64,000 nt of DNA from positions 372,001 to 436,000 of the forward strand of contig OZ037867.1 of the NCBI GenBank assembly GCA_964035575.1, in the 5' to 3' direction. The notes under the pieces are model-generated. The model had not been told where the DNA came from and made no database searches. It saw only the letters and a program-made list of their open reading frames with translations. Both the position numbers and the translations under genes were made by a program. This DNA is from Rhynchopus sp. YZ270_cl-10 (lineage: Eukaryota; Euglenozoa; Diplonemea; Diplonemida; Diplonemidae). Positions 50,441 to 60,095 of the stretch are shown piece by piece. The first letter of the stretch is position 1, and every line of letters begins with the position of its first letter.

Positions 50441-51060
50441 TGTTCGCAAAGAAACAAAGAGGGGAGGAGTGGATACTTTATGTAATTCGGCGGATAACAC
50501 CACCCTTTGCAGGTGCAAAGTGGGGAAGTGGGGAATGGGGAAAAGGATGAAGAACACAAACTGATACAAACACCTCGTGCAAAAGGGAACAGCTCAGAGG
50601 TTGTCTCCACGGATGCGGATCGTGTAGCTCAGGTCCTTCTGGATCAGGGTCTTCTTCTTCCTGTGCAGCTGCAGGATCACGGCACCCTCAAACACGCTGA
50701 TCAGGTACTGCTCGCTTGCCTCCTGCATCGCCTCGAGTGCAGACGCACGGAAACGCATGTCCTGCTTGTGCTTGTCCATCACATCACGCACAAGGCGCTG
50801 GAAGGGCGCCTTCTGGATCAGCAGCTGTGTCCCCTTCTGCAGTGCCTTGATCTCACGCATCGCAACAGTTCCGGGCAACCAGCGGCCAGACTTCTTCACC
50901 ACCTTACCCTTCTTGTCCTTCTTCTCAGCGGGCTTGTAGTTCAGCTTCGTCATCGGCTTCCTCTTCTTCTGCTCACCGTCCTTTCCAGTCGACGACTGCG
51001 ACTTCTTCACAGACTTGGCAGGGGTGCGTGGCATCTTGTTGTGTTGTGGGGTTGTTGTTT
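50441..51060 (-). repeat. Partial sixth repeat unit (H3 region only)
   Basis: Homologous to 25490-26120 of the array: the spacer above tyrosinase, the H3 downstream hairpin (50505-50520), the H3 gene and about 25 bp of its leader. Beyond that, everything is unique except the acceptor-like ATCTG, kept at the same distance. This is the right edge of the array region. Confidence 0.9.
50594..51034 (-). CDS. Histone H3 (divergent), copy 6, outside the array
   Basis: Same protein as copy 1, with at least one synonymous change (Thr codon near 51024). The upstream region is unrelated to that of the other copies apart from about 25 bp and the CAGAT motif 35 nt above the ATG, so it has a different promoter or intergenic context and could be expressed differently, for example outside S phase. 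Confidence 0.92.
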   Translation of the reverse strand: MPRTPAKSVKKSQSSTGKDGEQKKRKPMTKLNYKPAEKKDKKGKVVKKSGRWLPGTVAMREIKALQKGTQLLIQKAPFQRLVRDVMDKHKQDMRFRASALEAMQEASEQYLISVFEGAVILQLHRKKKTLIQKDLSYTIRIRGDNL

Positions 51061-52071
51061 TATTATCTGTAGATATGTTTTCCCCAATACCCCCCAAAAA
51101 AAAAACTGCCGCCGTTCGCATTGCTCTCAATGCCGAACCACATATTTGTGAAGAAAGAAAACTATTTTTTTGCGACAAAGCATTTTTGCTTCCGCGAAGA
51201 GCGCTTTATTTGGATCGACACCCTCACTTACCAAAACAAATCCCAAAACACCCAACCTTAGTGGAAGAATCATGGTTTTAAAAAGAGTGGTACTGTTTTT
51301 TTGGCTTTTCTTTCTGTGTCTTTCTGAGTTTATTACTTTGCATCACAATGATGGGGAGGGAGGGGGAAAGGCAGACAACGTACCAAGCGCGGAAGCGAGG
51401 TGATACAGTGTCTGTTGAAGTGTACTTTGTTTTGAAAGACAGGCATAGGCAATCTACAGAACCAACAAACTACCCAGCGTGAGATATGGATGCAGGACAG
51501 GACTGTGACTCCCCTATAACACTCTCTTTTAAACAAATCTTGATAAAATGTGTCTCTAAAAAAATATAGTCTGACACTGAGGTGTGATGGGGAGTCAATG
51601 GCTTGAGAACCAATCCTGTTACCTTCAAAACAAAGACGTGGAGGGAAGGAGAGAGAGAGAGAGAAAAAGAAGAAAAAAATACCTATGTAATTAATGCAGT
51701 GAATAGATCAATGAGTTTGATACACATCATACATAGGATTAGGACTCTGTCGATAGAATGGCCAGAGAAAGATGTTGACGCAGACACACGCCTCTGACTG
51801 ACCCATGCAAAAGGGGGTTGGCTGGGGAAACCAAAAAAAAAACAAATCAACTGGCTTGTGTAATGCAGTCATTTAGACTGTAGGTTTTTGCACAGCTTTT
51901 CTTTTAAAAAAAAGGGAATGTGAAATATAGGTTTTTGGAGCATGCTCCCTCCCAAATCACGGATTTTTTTTTTGGCCGAAATTTCCCTGCCAAATCCAAA
52001 ACACCTCAAAAAAATCCATGGAAATGGAAATATAAAATGGGAAAAAGCCCCTCTTTTTTTTTACCGAATTC
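51061..52071. other. Gene-free stretch
   Basis: No coding sequence convincing. Contains poly-A, a GAGAGA tract at 51647-51665, and AT-rich sequence. Confidence 0.5.
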
Positions 52072-55000
52072 TTAATCTTTGCTACGCTTCCCCCGCTTCT
52101 TCATCTTCTTGTGCTCCCTTTGCACTGCCATAGTGGCAAGCTTTTTGACTGTGTCGCGGTCCATGAGGTCGTCAACCTCCTCTTCCTCTAGTGTTTCTGC
52201 GTCGTCGGGAAGCTCTTGCTCTGTGGGGATCCGGATGCGTCTGTTGTGTACAGGGAGCTCTGTGGCCGAGGGGGGTGGTGTTTCGACACCGTCTGCAGGG
52301 ATGGACTCCTCGATGAGGGACTGCAGGCGGACGTCGCTCTGTTTCAACACCTGTCCAACGTTTTCGTCGGATACCGAAACCGGGCCTTCTCCACGGAACG
52401 ACGCCAGCTTCTCAGCTAGGTGCTGCACCCCCGCCTTAACGTCAATAAGAATCTTCGCAACACGCTCATATTTGCACCGTGTCTTCTCGCATTGGTGCTT
52501 TGCTTCTGCCAAATGCGTTTCAAACTCATCAACAATCCTTCTGCTCCCAAGCTGCCCATTCCCACTATACTTCAACTCCTCCACCCGCGTCGCAAGCTCT
52601 GACTTCTCAATCTGCTTTGCAGCAATCTTCGACTGTGTGTCCTTCGTCATCTCCACAAGGCTCTTATGGGTGTCCTCTTGAGTAACAAATTTGTTGATAA
52701 CCTGCATAACAGCAACGTACTCATCAGGTTCGGTGACGCCCTGTGAAGTATGATTAGGGTAAATGTTGTTACGTTGTAACATTGTCTCGAGTGGAGTGAA
52801 AGAAAGATAAGTATCAGAGCAAGAAGGAGAGGTCCAGGAGAGGTGCAAAGACCAGGTTGTTTATGACCCCATACGAGCATGGCTCTCGCCGGGGGGTGAT
52901 CGGGTTTTAAATCACCCAAAAAAAAAAAAAATTAAAAAAAAAGAGGGGTGATCCGGGTTTCGGATCACCCCTCCAAAAAAAAAAAAAAAAAAAAATCCCA
53001 GGGTTGAACCACGGGAGTACCATGGGGAACTGGGTTGCTGACCGCATCATCTAGTCTGTACCTCAATTTTTTTTTGCCTGCGGCGCCATTTTTCCTTTTT
53101 TGCTCCGCAAAAAAGGTTTCATTGAGTGAGTATGTGATGTAAAAGCTAGCTTTTTACACCGTACCTTAAATTTTTTTCGCCTGCGGCGCCATTTTGTATT
53201 ATTTTTTTTGCTCCGCAAAAAAAAAGCACGTACATACAGTTCCCAATGTTCCCAATGTCCCTGGTCAGCAGTGCTGAAAATTTTTTTGGGCATAAAAACA
53301 AGCTGACCCCAAACGAGGGGAGAAAGCGCCTCACCTCCCTGCACTGGCAGGGAGTCGCGCGCGCGAAGCGCGCGCGCGACCGCTTTTACGGGGGGAAAGC
53401 TCGGGGACCCCAAATCACCCCCCATTTTGGCCAAAAGGGGTGATTGGCGAGAGCCCTGCATACGAGGGGGGACAAAAAAAAATGTCCAAACAAAAATCGG
53501 GATGGCGTACCGTGGCTTCCTTTATGCGTTTGAAGTGCATTTCGTACTCTTCTTCGCGTTCACGCTCTTCAACGGTTTTGACGTCGCTGGTTGCCTGTGA
53601 TGGAGAGGGTGGGGGATGGGAGGGATGAGGGGGATGAGAGGGAGGGGCTGTGTACCGATCCATAGACTCATTTCACTGCGTAAAGTGTAATGATGAGGAG
53701 TAGAAAAGTAGAAAAAAAAATGTATAAGATATCCGGGTGCCCCAACAATACACAAAAAATCACGTCTTGACAGAAAAGGGGGGGGGGGGGGGGGTTGGAA
53801 GAACGGCCATACCCTGAGGCCCTTCTCCTTCTCACGCTCCTCAGCCTCGCGCTTGGCCGCAAGCTCCTCGTCAGCGCGCCGCTGCTTTTCAGTTCTCTCA
53901 AGCTTCTGGGTCTGGTCGAGCCTTCTCTGCACCAACCTGGCAAAAGGGGATGTGATATGAAGGAAAACGAAGGGTATTTGAGTGAGAAAATGCCAAGCAA
54001 AAAAAAAAAAAAAAAAAAAAATCAAAAGTATGGGAGTAAAATAAAATGGTTGAAACATGCTCAAAGGCATCTCAGTCAAAAGGGGTACATACTTCTTACG
54101 TTCTTCCAGTTCCTTGTCCTTCTGCCTCTTCTCCTCCTCATAAGCTGCACGGAACTGTCCTAACTCAGCCTGTTTTTGATTTTATTTTATTTCATTGAAA
54201 ACTTATTTGATGTGCGTTCTTTTCTAAACGAAAAGAAGGTAAAGAGGGTGCGAAAAAAAAAATGAAATACCCCGCACTTAAAATGTCACAACATATTTTC
54301 AAAAAAAAATTCAAAAAAAAACACACCCTTGCGATATCCTTTGCATGTGCCGCGTCATGAGACATATTAAGAAGCTCATGGTAGTCGTGGTCCTTTGCCT
54401 TGAGTGTACGCTCTATGGCAGCAAGCTGGTTGTCGAAGCCGACGCGTTCATCTTTGAGACGACGGACGATTTGCTCGTAGGTACGGCGGATGGACATGGC
54501 CTCGTTGTACTTGATCATGCTCTTATCGAGACGGTTCTCGAGCATGCGGATCTTTCTGTCCAAGGCACTCTCCTCCTGGTACACCGGCTGTGCCTCTGTC
54601 TGCAAGTGCTGTATCCGCTCCTCCAGCCGCAGCAGATCCTTCCTCTTGATGTCGTTCTTCGACCGCAGCTCATCCAACTGCCTCCTCTTCGCGTGGATCT
54701 GCCCGTCCAAGACGTGCACCTTCTTGTCGTGGAAGGCTTCGGCGTTTGTCCCTTGGGCACCTTCCTTGGCAAGGCGTGTCCTTGCGGACAGTTCTTTGTT
54801 CTCTTGGCGGAGGGATCGGATGTGCTGTGGGGTGGTATGGTTTTGTGTTGTAGAAATGTTGAGTGAGATCTTTGTCATAAATGGTGTTCCGGAGATGTGC
54901 CTGTTTTGGCATGTCCTTGTCCTAGGTGGTTTCAGGAACACCAATAAAAAGAGAAAATATTGAAGAATCTCAGGTATTCCGAGTTTGCATGACGGAAAGA

Positions 55001-55290
55001 GTGTTCTCAAAGGGGTTTGGGATGCTGTGAAGTTTTTTGCTATTTGATAAATTGTTGGAGTAGTGTAGTTTGCCTCGGTTGTGTTGCCACAGTTGTGCAA
55101 CCTCCACTTTCAGTCATTTTTGTGCTTTATTTTGGAGGGGATGTGACAAGGAAGGGTTATTGACAAATACCTCATTGTTCTGTTTGATGGACACCTGGCT
55201 CGACTCGAAGTGGTTTTTGCGGTCGGTCTCCATCAACCGCAGTTTATTTTCCATGACTTGCGCATCGGTTTGGGGGGTCTTTTCAGTCAT
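52072..55290 (-). CDS. Outer dynein arm docking protein ODAD3 (CCDC151), six exons
   Basis: Exons 55171-55290, 54327-54824, 54093-54169, 53813-53936, 53511-53594, 52072-52740; phases agree throughout, giving 523 residues. Donors are GTATTT, GTGTGT, GTATGT, GTATGG and GTACGC. The protein is coiled coil almost throughout. Local matches to CCDC151: LRLMETDRKNHFESSQVSIKQN, HIRSLRQENKEL, ALDRKIRMLENRLDKSMIKYNEA, AHAKDIAR, and VEELKYSGNGQL. It anchors outer dynein arms to axonemal doublets, so the organism has motile cilia. Human CCDC151 is about 595 residues. The C-terminus is acidic, then basic (MKKRGKRSKD). Intron 5 (770 bp) contains a hAT-type MITE; without it and one TSD copy the intron would be 181 bp. 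Confidence 0.88.
52878..53458. mobile_element. hAT-type MITE in ODAD3 intron 5, 581 bp
   Basis: Ends CATGGCTCTCGCC and GGCGAGAGCCCTG are inverted repeats (one mismatch), flanked by an exact 8-bp duplication CATACGAG (52870-52877 and 53459-53466). The right end read inward is CAGGGCTCTCGCC, a typical hAT-like terminus. Inside are a 12-bp-stem hairpin (GGGGTGATCCG...CGGATCACCCC, about 52945-52975), two direct copies of GCCTGCGGCGCCATTTT, a TTTTTTGC-TCC-GCAAAAAA hairpin, and a 25-nt CG palindrome at 53355-53379. No coding capacity. Confidence 0.88.
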
Positions 55291-55428
55291 TGTGTGGATT
55301 GATTATTACTAACTCCGTGTAGGGTGTAGGGTAGGGAAAGGGGGGAGGGTTGGATTGTCCCCCCCTTGTGTATTGTGTTTGCTGTTGATTGTAGGTGGTG
55401 TGAAAATCAAAAAAAAGGGGACATTGAG
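55291..55428. other. Upstream region of ODAD3
   Basis: Short spacer; no motif assigned beyond YAG-type sites 25-30 nt above the ATG. Confidence 0.3.
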
Positions 55429-55693
55429 CATACTTCGTAGTCCGCCTCGAGTCCGCCAGAAAAAAATCCCACCAAGACCAAGATCCGCCCGAGTTGAGAC
55501 AGACTTTTGACTGAGTCCGCCAAGTCCACCTCACGTCCGCCCGAGTTTTAGCGGACTGACGGACTATGACAAACTTTGAAAGTCCGTCTCAAGTCCGCCT
55601 GACTATGGCGGACTTAGACGAGTTGAGACGGACTATGGCGGACTTTCAAAGTCCGCCATAGTCCGTATCAACTCAGTCGGACTACGAAGTGTG
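55429..55693. mobile_element. MITE-like element built of AGTCCGCC repeats, 265 bp
   Basis: Ends CATACTTCGTAG and CTACGAAGTGTG are near-perfect inverted repeats. Flanks ACATTGAG (55421-55428) and ACATTGGG (55694-55701) match at 7 of 8 positions, a possible old 8-bp target duplication. The interior is an irregular series of GTCCGCC/GGCGGAC motifs in both orientations that could fold into one long hairpin. No coding capacity. Confidence 0.65.
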
Positions 55694-56172
55694 ACATTGG
55701 GTGAGCTCAAGAAAGCGGCATTGTTCCTTTTTTTTTTTTTTCCTCCTCCTTCCTAACGTCGCACTTTTTTTCATCCCAACAAATAGCTATTGGGAGGTGT
55801 GGGAGTGGGCAGGGGGTGGAAAAGGGGGAAAATAGAGAGGAGTGAGACTAATTAAAACAAAAAATCCAAAAAAATAAATACGACTAAACGACTTCAGGTA
55901 ACAACACCTTTTTGTTTGCATTTTCGGACTCTCACAAAAGGAAAAAAAAAATCCCCATTCCCTCTCTCCTCCCTCTCTCCCCCACCTCCCCCAATACACC
56001 TTGATATGATAAAAAAAATCTTTGAAAAAAAAAAAAAGTGCAGTTCTTTCCTCCCCGAAAATAAAAATGAAAACCCCAACCCCCCCTGTGACGGTGCACT
56101 GCCCTGAGTTAAGAGACTAGAGTATCAAACACAGGGCACACCCCTTAGGGCAAATCTCCCTGGAGGGGAGAT
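55694..56172. other. Intergenic spacer with hairpin before eL33 copy 2 stop
   Basis: No gene. Poly-A/poly-T and pyrimidine runs. A 9-bp stem (AAATCTCCC/GGGAGATTT, 5-nt loop) at 56153-56175 overlaps the eL33 stop codon. Confidence 0.5.
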
Positions 56173-57355
56173 TTAGATACGGGACGGGTAGAGGTACACA
56201 CGCATCTTCTTGCCCATCGACCTGCAGGGCAGGTTCGGGGAGAACTTGGCGCGGACGGCTCCGTTGTTTCCGTGGGCGCGGGTGACGCGTCCCCACATGA
56301 CACGAACACGCGACTTCAACTTGGGGTTCTGTGCAGAGCGCACCTGGCTCACCTGTTTTGAGTTGTGTGGAGAAGAGATCAACAAGACATATATCTGGAT
56401 GGTATTTCAAAAGAGTGGAGTGATGTGATGTGATGTGATGTGATGTGATGTGATGTGATGTGATGTGATGTGATGTGATGTGATGTGATGTGATGTGATG
56501 TGATGTGATGTGATGTGATGTGATGTGATGTGATGTGATGTGATGTGATGTGATGTGATGTGATGTGATGTGATGTGATGTGATGGGGGTCTCTTTAGGA
56601 TAAAATATGGGGGGAAAGGTCTTTTTTGGTTAATAGCGCCGAAAAAACGGCAGCGAGGTATGTGGTCATGAGGGCGAGACTGGGGAAACACAACACAAAA
56701 TACTGATGAAGGTGGTGGTGAGATTTCCCCGTAACGTCCTCAACCAACCTTGCCGAAGCAAGTGGTAAGCAATAACAACAAAAGGGCACGTAGCAATAGA
56801 GAAATGGTACGCGCAAAAAAAAAAAAAAAAATATATCCATAGCGAAAAAGGGGGAGGGGGAAAAGACTTTCTTATTCGCGACATATTTTATCCTAGAGAC
56901 CCCCCTGGCGTAGCAAAGCTACTTAAACAAGTTTACAGTATGTGATGTGATGTGATGTGATGTGATGTGATGTGATGTGATGTGATGTGATGTGATGTGA
57001 TGTGATGTGATGTGATGTGATGTGATGTGATGTGATGTGATGTGATGTGATGTGATGTGATGTGATGTGATGTGATGTGATGTGATGTGATGTGATGTGA
57101 TGTGATGTGATGTGATGTGATGTGATGTGATGTGATGTGATGTGATGTGATGTGATGTGATGTGATGTGATGTGATACCTTGTTCTTTCCCTTGAACACG
57201 TATGCGATGCGCTTACCCAGGTAGAACTCGGTGTCCTCCTTTGCGCGCACGTTCTTGATCTTCAGAAGTGCGGTGTGCATGACCTGGTGACGCTGTCCAC
57301 GGCGGAATCCGGTCATCACGGCGGGCTGGAACAGACGGATGTTTCCCTTGGTCAT
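56173..57355 (-). CDS. Ribosomal protein eL33 (L35A), copy 2 with expanded intron
   Basis: Exon 1 is 57179-57355 and exon 2 is 56173-56352, giving the same 118-residue product as copy 1 (stop TAA rather than TAG). The intron spans 56353-57178 (826 bp) against 90 bp in copy 1. Its two ends match copy 1 closely; the extra length is a TGTGA array of about 80 units split by a 320-bp inverted-repeat element. Splice signals are unchanged (donor GTATCA, acceptor AAAACAG). Acceptor-like ACTTACAG lies 32 nt upstream of the ATG. Homology to copy 1 covers the gene body only, pointing to gene conversion or insertion of a gene-sized duplicate. Confidence 0.93.
56421..56584. repeat. TGTGA pentanucleotide array, part 1
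   Basis: About 32 perfect 5-bp units inside the eL33 copy 2 intron, next to the acceptor. The 90-bp intron of copy 1 carries about three units at the equivalent place, so this is an expansion of a pre-existing seed. Confidence 0.95.
56585..56904. mobile_element. MITE inside the TGTGA array, 320 bp
   Basis: Ends GGGGGTCTCTTTAGGATAAA... and ...TTTATCCTAGAGACCCCC are inverted repeats of about 23 bp with a 2-bp difference. The element interrupts the TGTGA array; a short unrelated tail (56905-56940, with TAGC-AAA-GCTA) lies between it and the second array part. A target duplication cannot be judged in repeated DNA. No coding capacity. Confidence 0.75.
56941..57175. repeat. TGTGA pentanucleotide array, part 2
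   Basis: About 47 perfect units running up to the intron donor of eL33 copy 2; the last unit is directly followed by the TATCAC-type donor sequence. Confidence 0.95.
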
Positions 57356-57387
57356 TTTGAGGTAGGTTGGGTGTAGTGGTGTTGTTA

Positions 57388-60095
57388 CTGTAAGTGGTGA
57401 GGGGGGGGGTGATGATTTGTTGTTCTGTTAGAAGCACCTCTACCAACGGTGGGTGGACCACCCCCCAACCAACATCTTCGTGATTTACATTTTAAAAAAA
57501 AATGTGTCCCTTTTTTAAGATTTCTTATTGAAATTTCTTTTTCTTTCCGAGTTATAGTAGATCCGAACACCCCCCTCCCCAATGGCCGTGCATTTGTGCA
57601 CACTGAGTGTAATACATCAGAGGTCATGATGCTGCTATCATTTCCCCTCCCTTCCCCTTCCCATCTCCCACTACCTTCGCATTTAGAAGAGAAAAATTGA
57701 AATTTTATTGTTCACTTTGTCAAAATCTCTTTGTTTTTCTCTTTGTCTATTTTTCCTGCATTTTTTATTCTCTTCTTTGTACTTTCTTTTGTTTTGGTTG
57801 TTGTTAGATAAGCTCAATCGCCTATCGAGTTCTGTGAATAGCACGGAACTCCTTTTCATGTGTATCCATGGAAATCAGTATCATATGTGATACCGGGGGA
57901 AAAAATTTTGAAAAAAGGTGTCGTTTGAGAAAAACAAACAAACGGACGCGCTGTGTGAAAAACGAGTGTTTCTCTGCGCGTGATATTTTGTGGGGAAGAA
58001 TAAAACATTATGAAAAAAGCTCGTTGCGTTCCCACTATCGTTTCCGCTGCGCTCTCACTAGCGTTCCCACTCCATTCGGTTTTCTCTTACTTAGAAAAAA
58101 ATGAAAAGTTGAAAGATCAAAATGTGCATAAAATATACTCCTTAACAAACTGCATCACACAGAACCCCACGCAATAGTACGACACAAAAAGCGAAAGAAA
58201 ACTGCGTTGGGAGAAAAAAAACAAAGATTTTTTTTTTTGACAAAATGTGTGAAAAATACCGACAAGATTGTGTATCAAGTACAAAAAAAATTACCCATCC
58301 TTCTGGTCCTGCCTCTGTGGTTTCGCTCTCTGGGTTCCTTCAAGGGGGATATAGGTATTTTATATGGCAAATTTTAAGGCAAAGAGAGAAAGGGAAAAAC
58401 TTCCCCTTAAACACAAAGGCTGCTACGGACCTGCCATGTTGGCCAGGAATATGTAAAGAGAAAGCGAGCCTGGTGGAATCAGCCCCCAAAAAAAACCCCC
58501 TCTCTTTTTGGCTGAGTAAAAGGAATGGTCCTGTCACTGCTTTTTTTTTTTTTTTTTGGAGCGGGTTGAAAAAGATTTTAACATACACTACCACTCACTA
58601 AGAAATCAGCCAAAAAAAATCAAAACAAAAAAAAAAAAACTTCAAAGATGAATATGCCCTACAGCTGCACACATCTAAAAAAAAGAAGAGAAAAGTTGTT
58701 CAATGGTTCTGTAGTAACTAAGCATACGCTTACGCTTAGCCACCTACACACAACAACCACCGAAAACAACAACCCGACGTTTTATTTATATCGCCTAAGA
58801 ACCTACAAGAAAAGGGGGGTTTTCCCTCTACATGGGGTATGTTTTATTCTGTAGGCTTGTATCATTGAATAAGGTTTGTTTGACCTATATAGAAAAGTGT
58901 AAAATGCAGTATGCAGTTCTTGGTTTCTTGCACAAAAAAAGGGAAAAAGGGGGAGGAGGAGGAGGAGAGGCTGAAACGCGTTCGTCTTCACAATCGAAAA
59001 GAAGAGAAAGTTGGAAGGGCCAAAAACGTCTCATCGTTCATCGGCGGAGGGGGGGTACTGGTTCCCCCGAACCCCAATCTAAAAAAAGAAGTGTTTTGAC
59101 AATTGGGGGGGGTGTGGGACAGTGTCCGTAAACCCCCTCTGGTGGGGTTCTAGAGTAATATTATATGGGTCCCACAAAATTGGATGTTCTTTGTTCAATG
59201 TGAAGATGTCTCGCGTCTTGTTTCGCAGTGGTTGTTTTTTTTTTTTTTTTTTTGAAAACTTGGTTGTATTAGTGTAGCCACCCTAGAGTGTGCTCCACTA
59301 TTTTTTTGTGTAGTATTTTTTCCTCTGCTCTGCCAAAAAGGGAGGGGGGTTTTGTGTAAGAAAAACAAAGAAAAGTAAGAAAAAGAACAGTTTTTGAAAG
59401 ATGAATGCCTCTCACGCACACAGGAGTATATTTTTCAAAAAAGTAAAAAAAAAAAATGTGTAAAAAATACAAAAAAACAAAAAATAACCAAAGGCAAATT
59501 GAACAAAACAAGCAAGCCACCCACACTGCCTCGGTGTTTGGTGGTTGTGACAAAAGTGACGAGAGTGAATACCAAATACCCCTGCACTCTACAGAAATCA
59601 GTCATGGTTTCAAAAAGAACTTCAAGATTATTTTCCCGCAAAAATAAAAAAATCTTACACTTGAGTTCAAAATCTTGAAAATCTTGATAAGATTTTCAAT
59701 TATTAGAAATCTCCGACGAGACACCAGAATACTACTTCAAGATCTTTTTTGAAACCACGAACAACAAAAAGAAAAAAAATGGAACGAATGAGGGTGACAT
59801 TTTATGCACAGTTTAGACAAAAACGATCACTGTCTAACTGCACACAACAATCATAAGAGCGGTGTACGAGGCAAAATAACGTTAGCAAAAAAAGAGAAGT
59901 TAAAAGTGCAAAACAAAATTTGGTACGAAAAAAACAAGAACACCCCTAGGATACCCCCTCCCCCACCCCCCAAAAAAAATCGTAACATATAAAACACAAA
60001 CGTTGCAAAAAAAAAAAAAAAACGTATTATGGTGTGACCACCCAAACCGATTCTCCGAGGTTCTTCCGTGGTTCTTCCGTAGGTACTCCGGTAAG
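57388..60095. other. 2.7-kb gene-free stretch with two hairpin elements
   Basis: AT-rich with many homopolymers and no gene I can support on either strand. Hairpin-family members lie at 58646-58676 (AGATG...CATCT) and 59399-59421 (partial). This is the longest apparently empty stretch outside the array. Confidence 0.55.
58646..58676. repeat. Dispersed hairpin element, member E3
   Basis: AGATG...CATCT outer arms with TATGCCCTACAGCTGCACA between; member E4 (partial) follows at 59399-59421. Confidence 0.45.

Noticed and set aside
52990-53070. tRNA-like minus-strand segment (GTGGTTCAACCC then a T run) inside the ODAD3 MITE
   Set aside because: Only a B-box-like match; no cloverleaf, no convincing A box, stems do not pair. 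Probably chance within the MITE.
56421-57175. CRISPR array or coding His/Ser repeats in the TGTGA tracts
   Set aside because: Direct 5-bp microsatellite without spacers, inside a spliced intron of a ribosomal protein gene.
57388-60095. Small genes in the 2.7-kb empty stretch
   Set aside because: Candidate frames are short and made of homopolymer-derived residues; no splice-joined domain was found.
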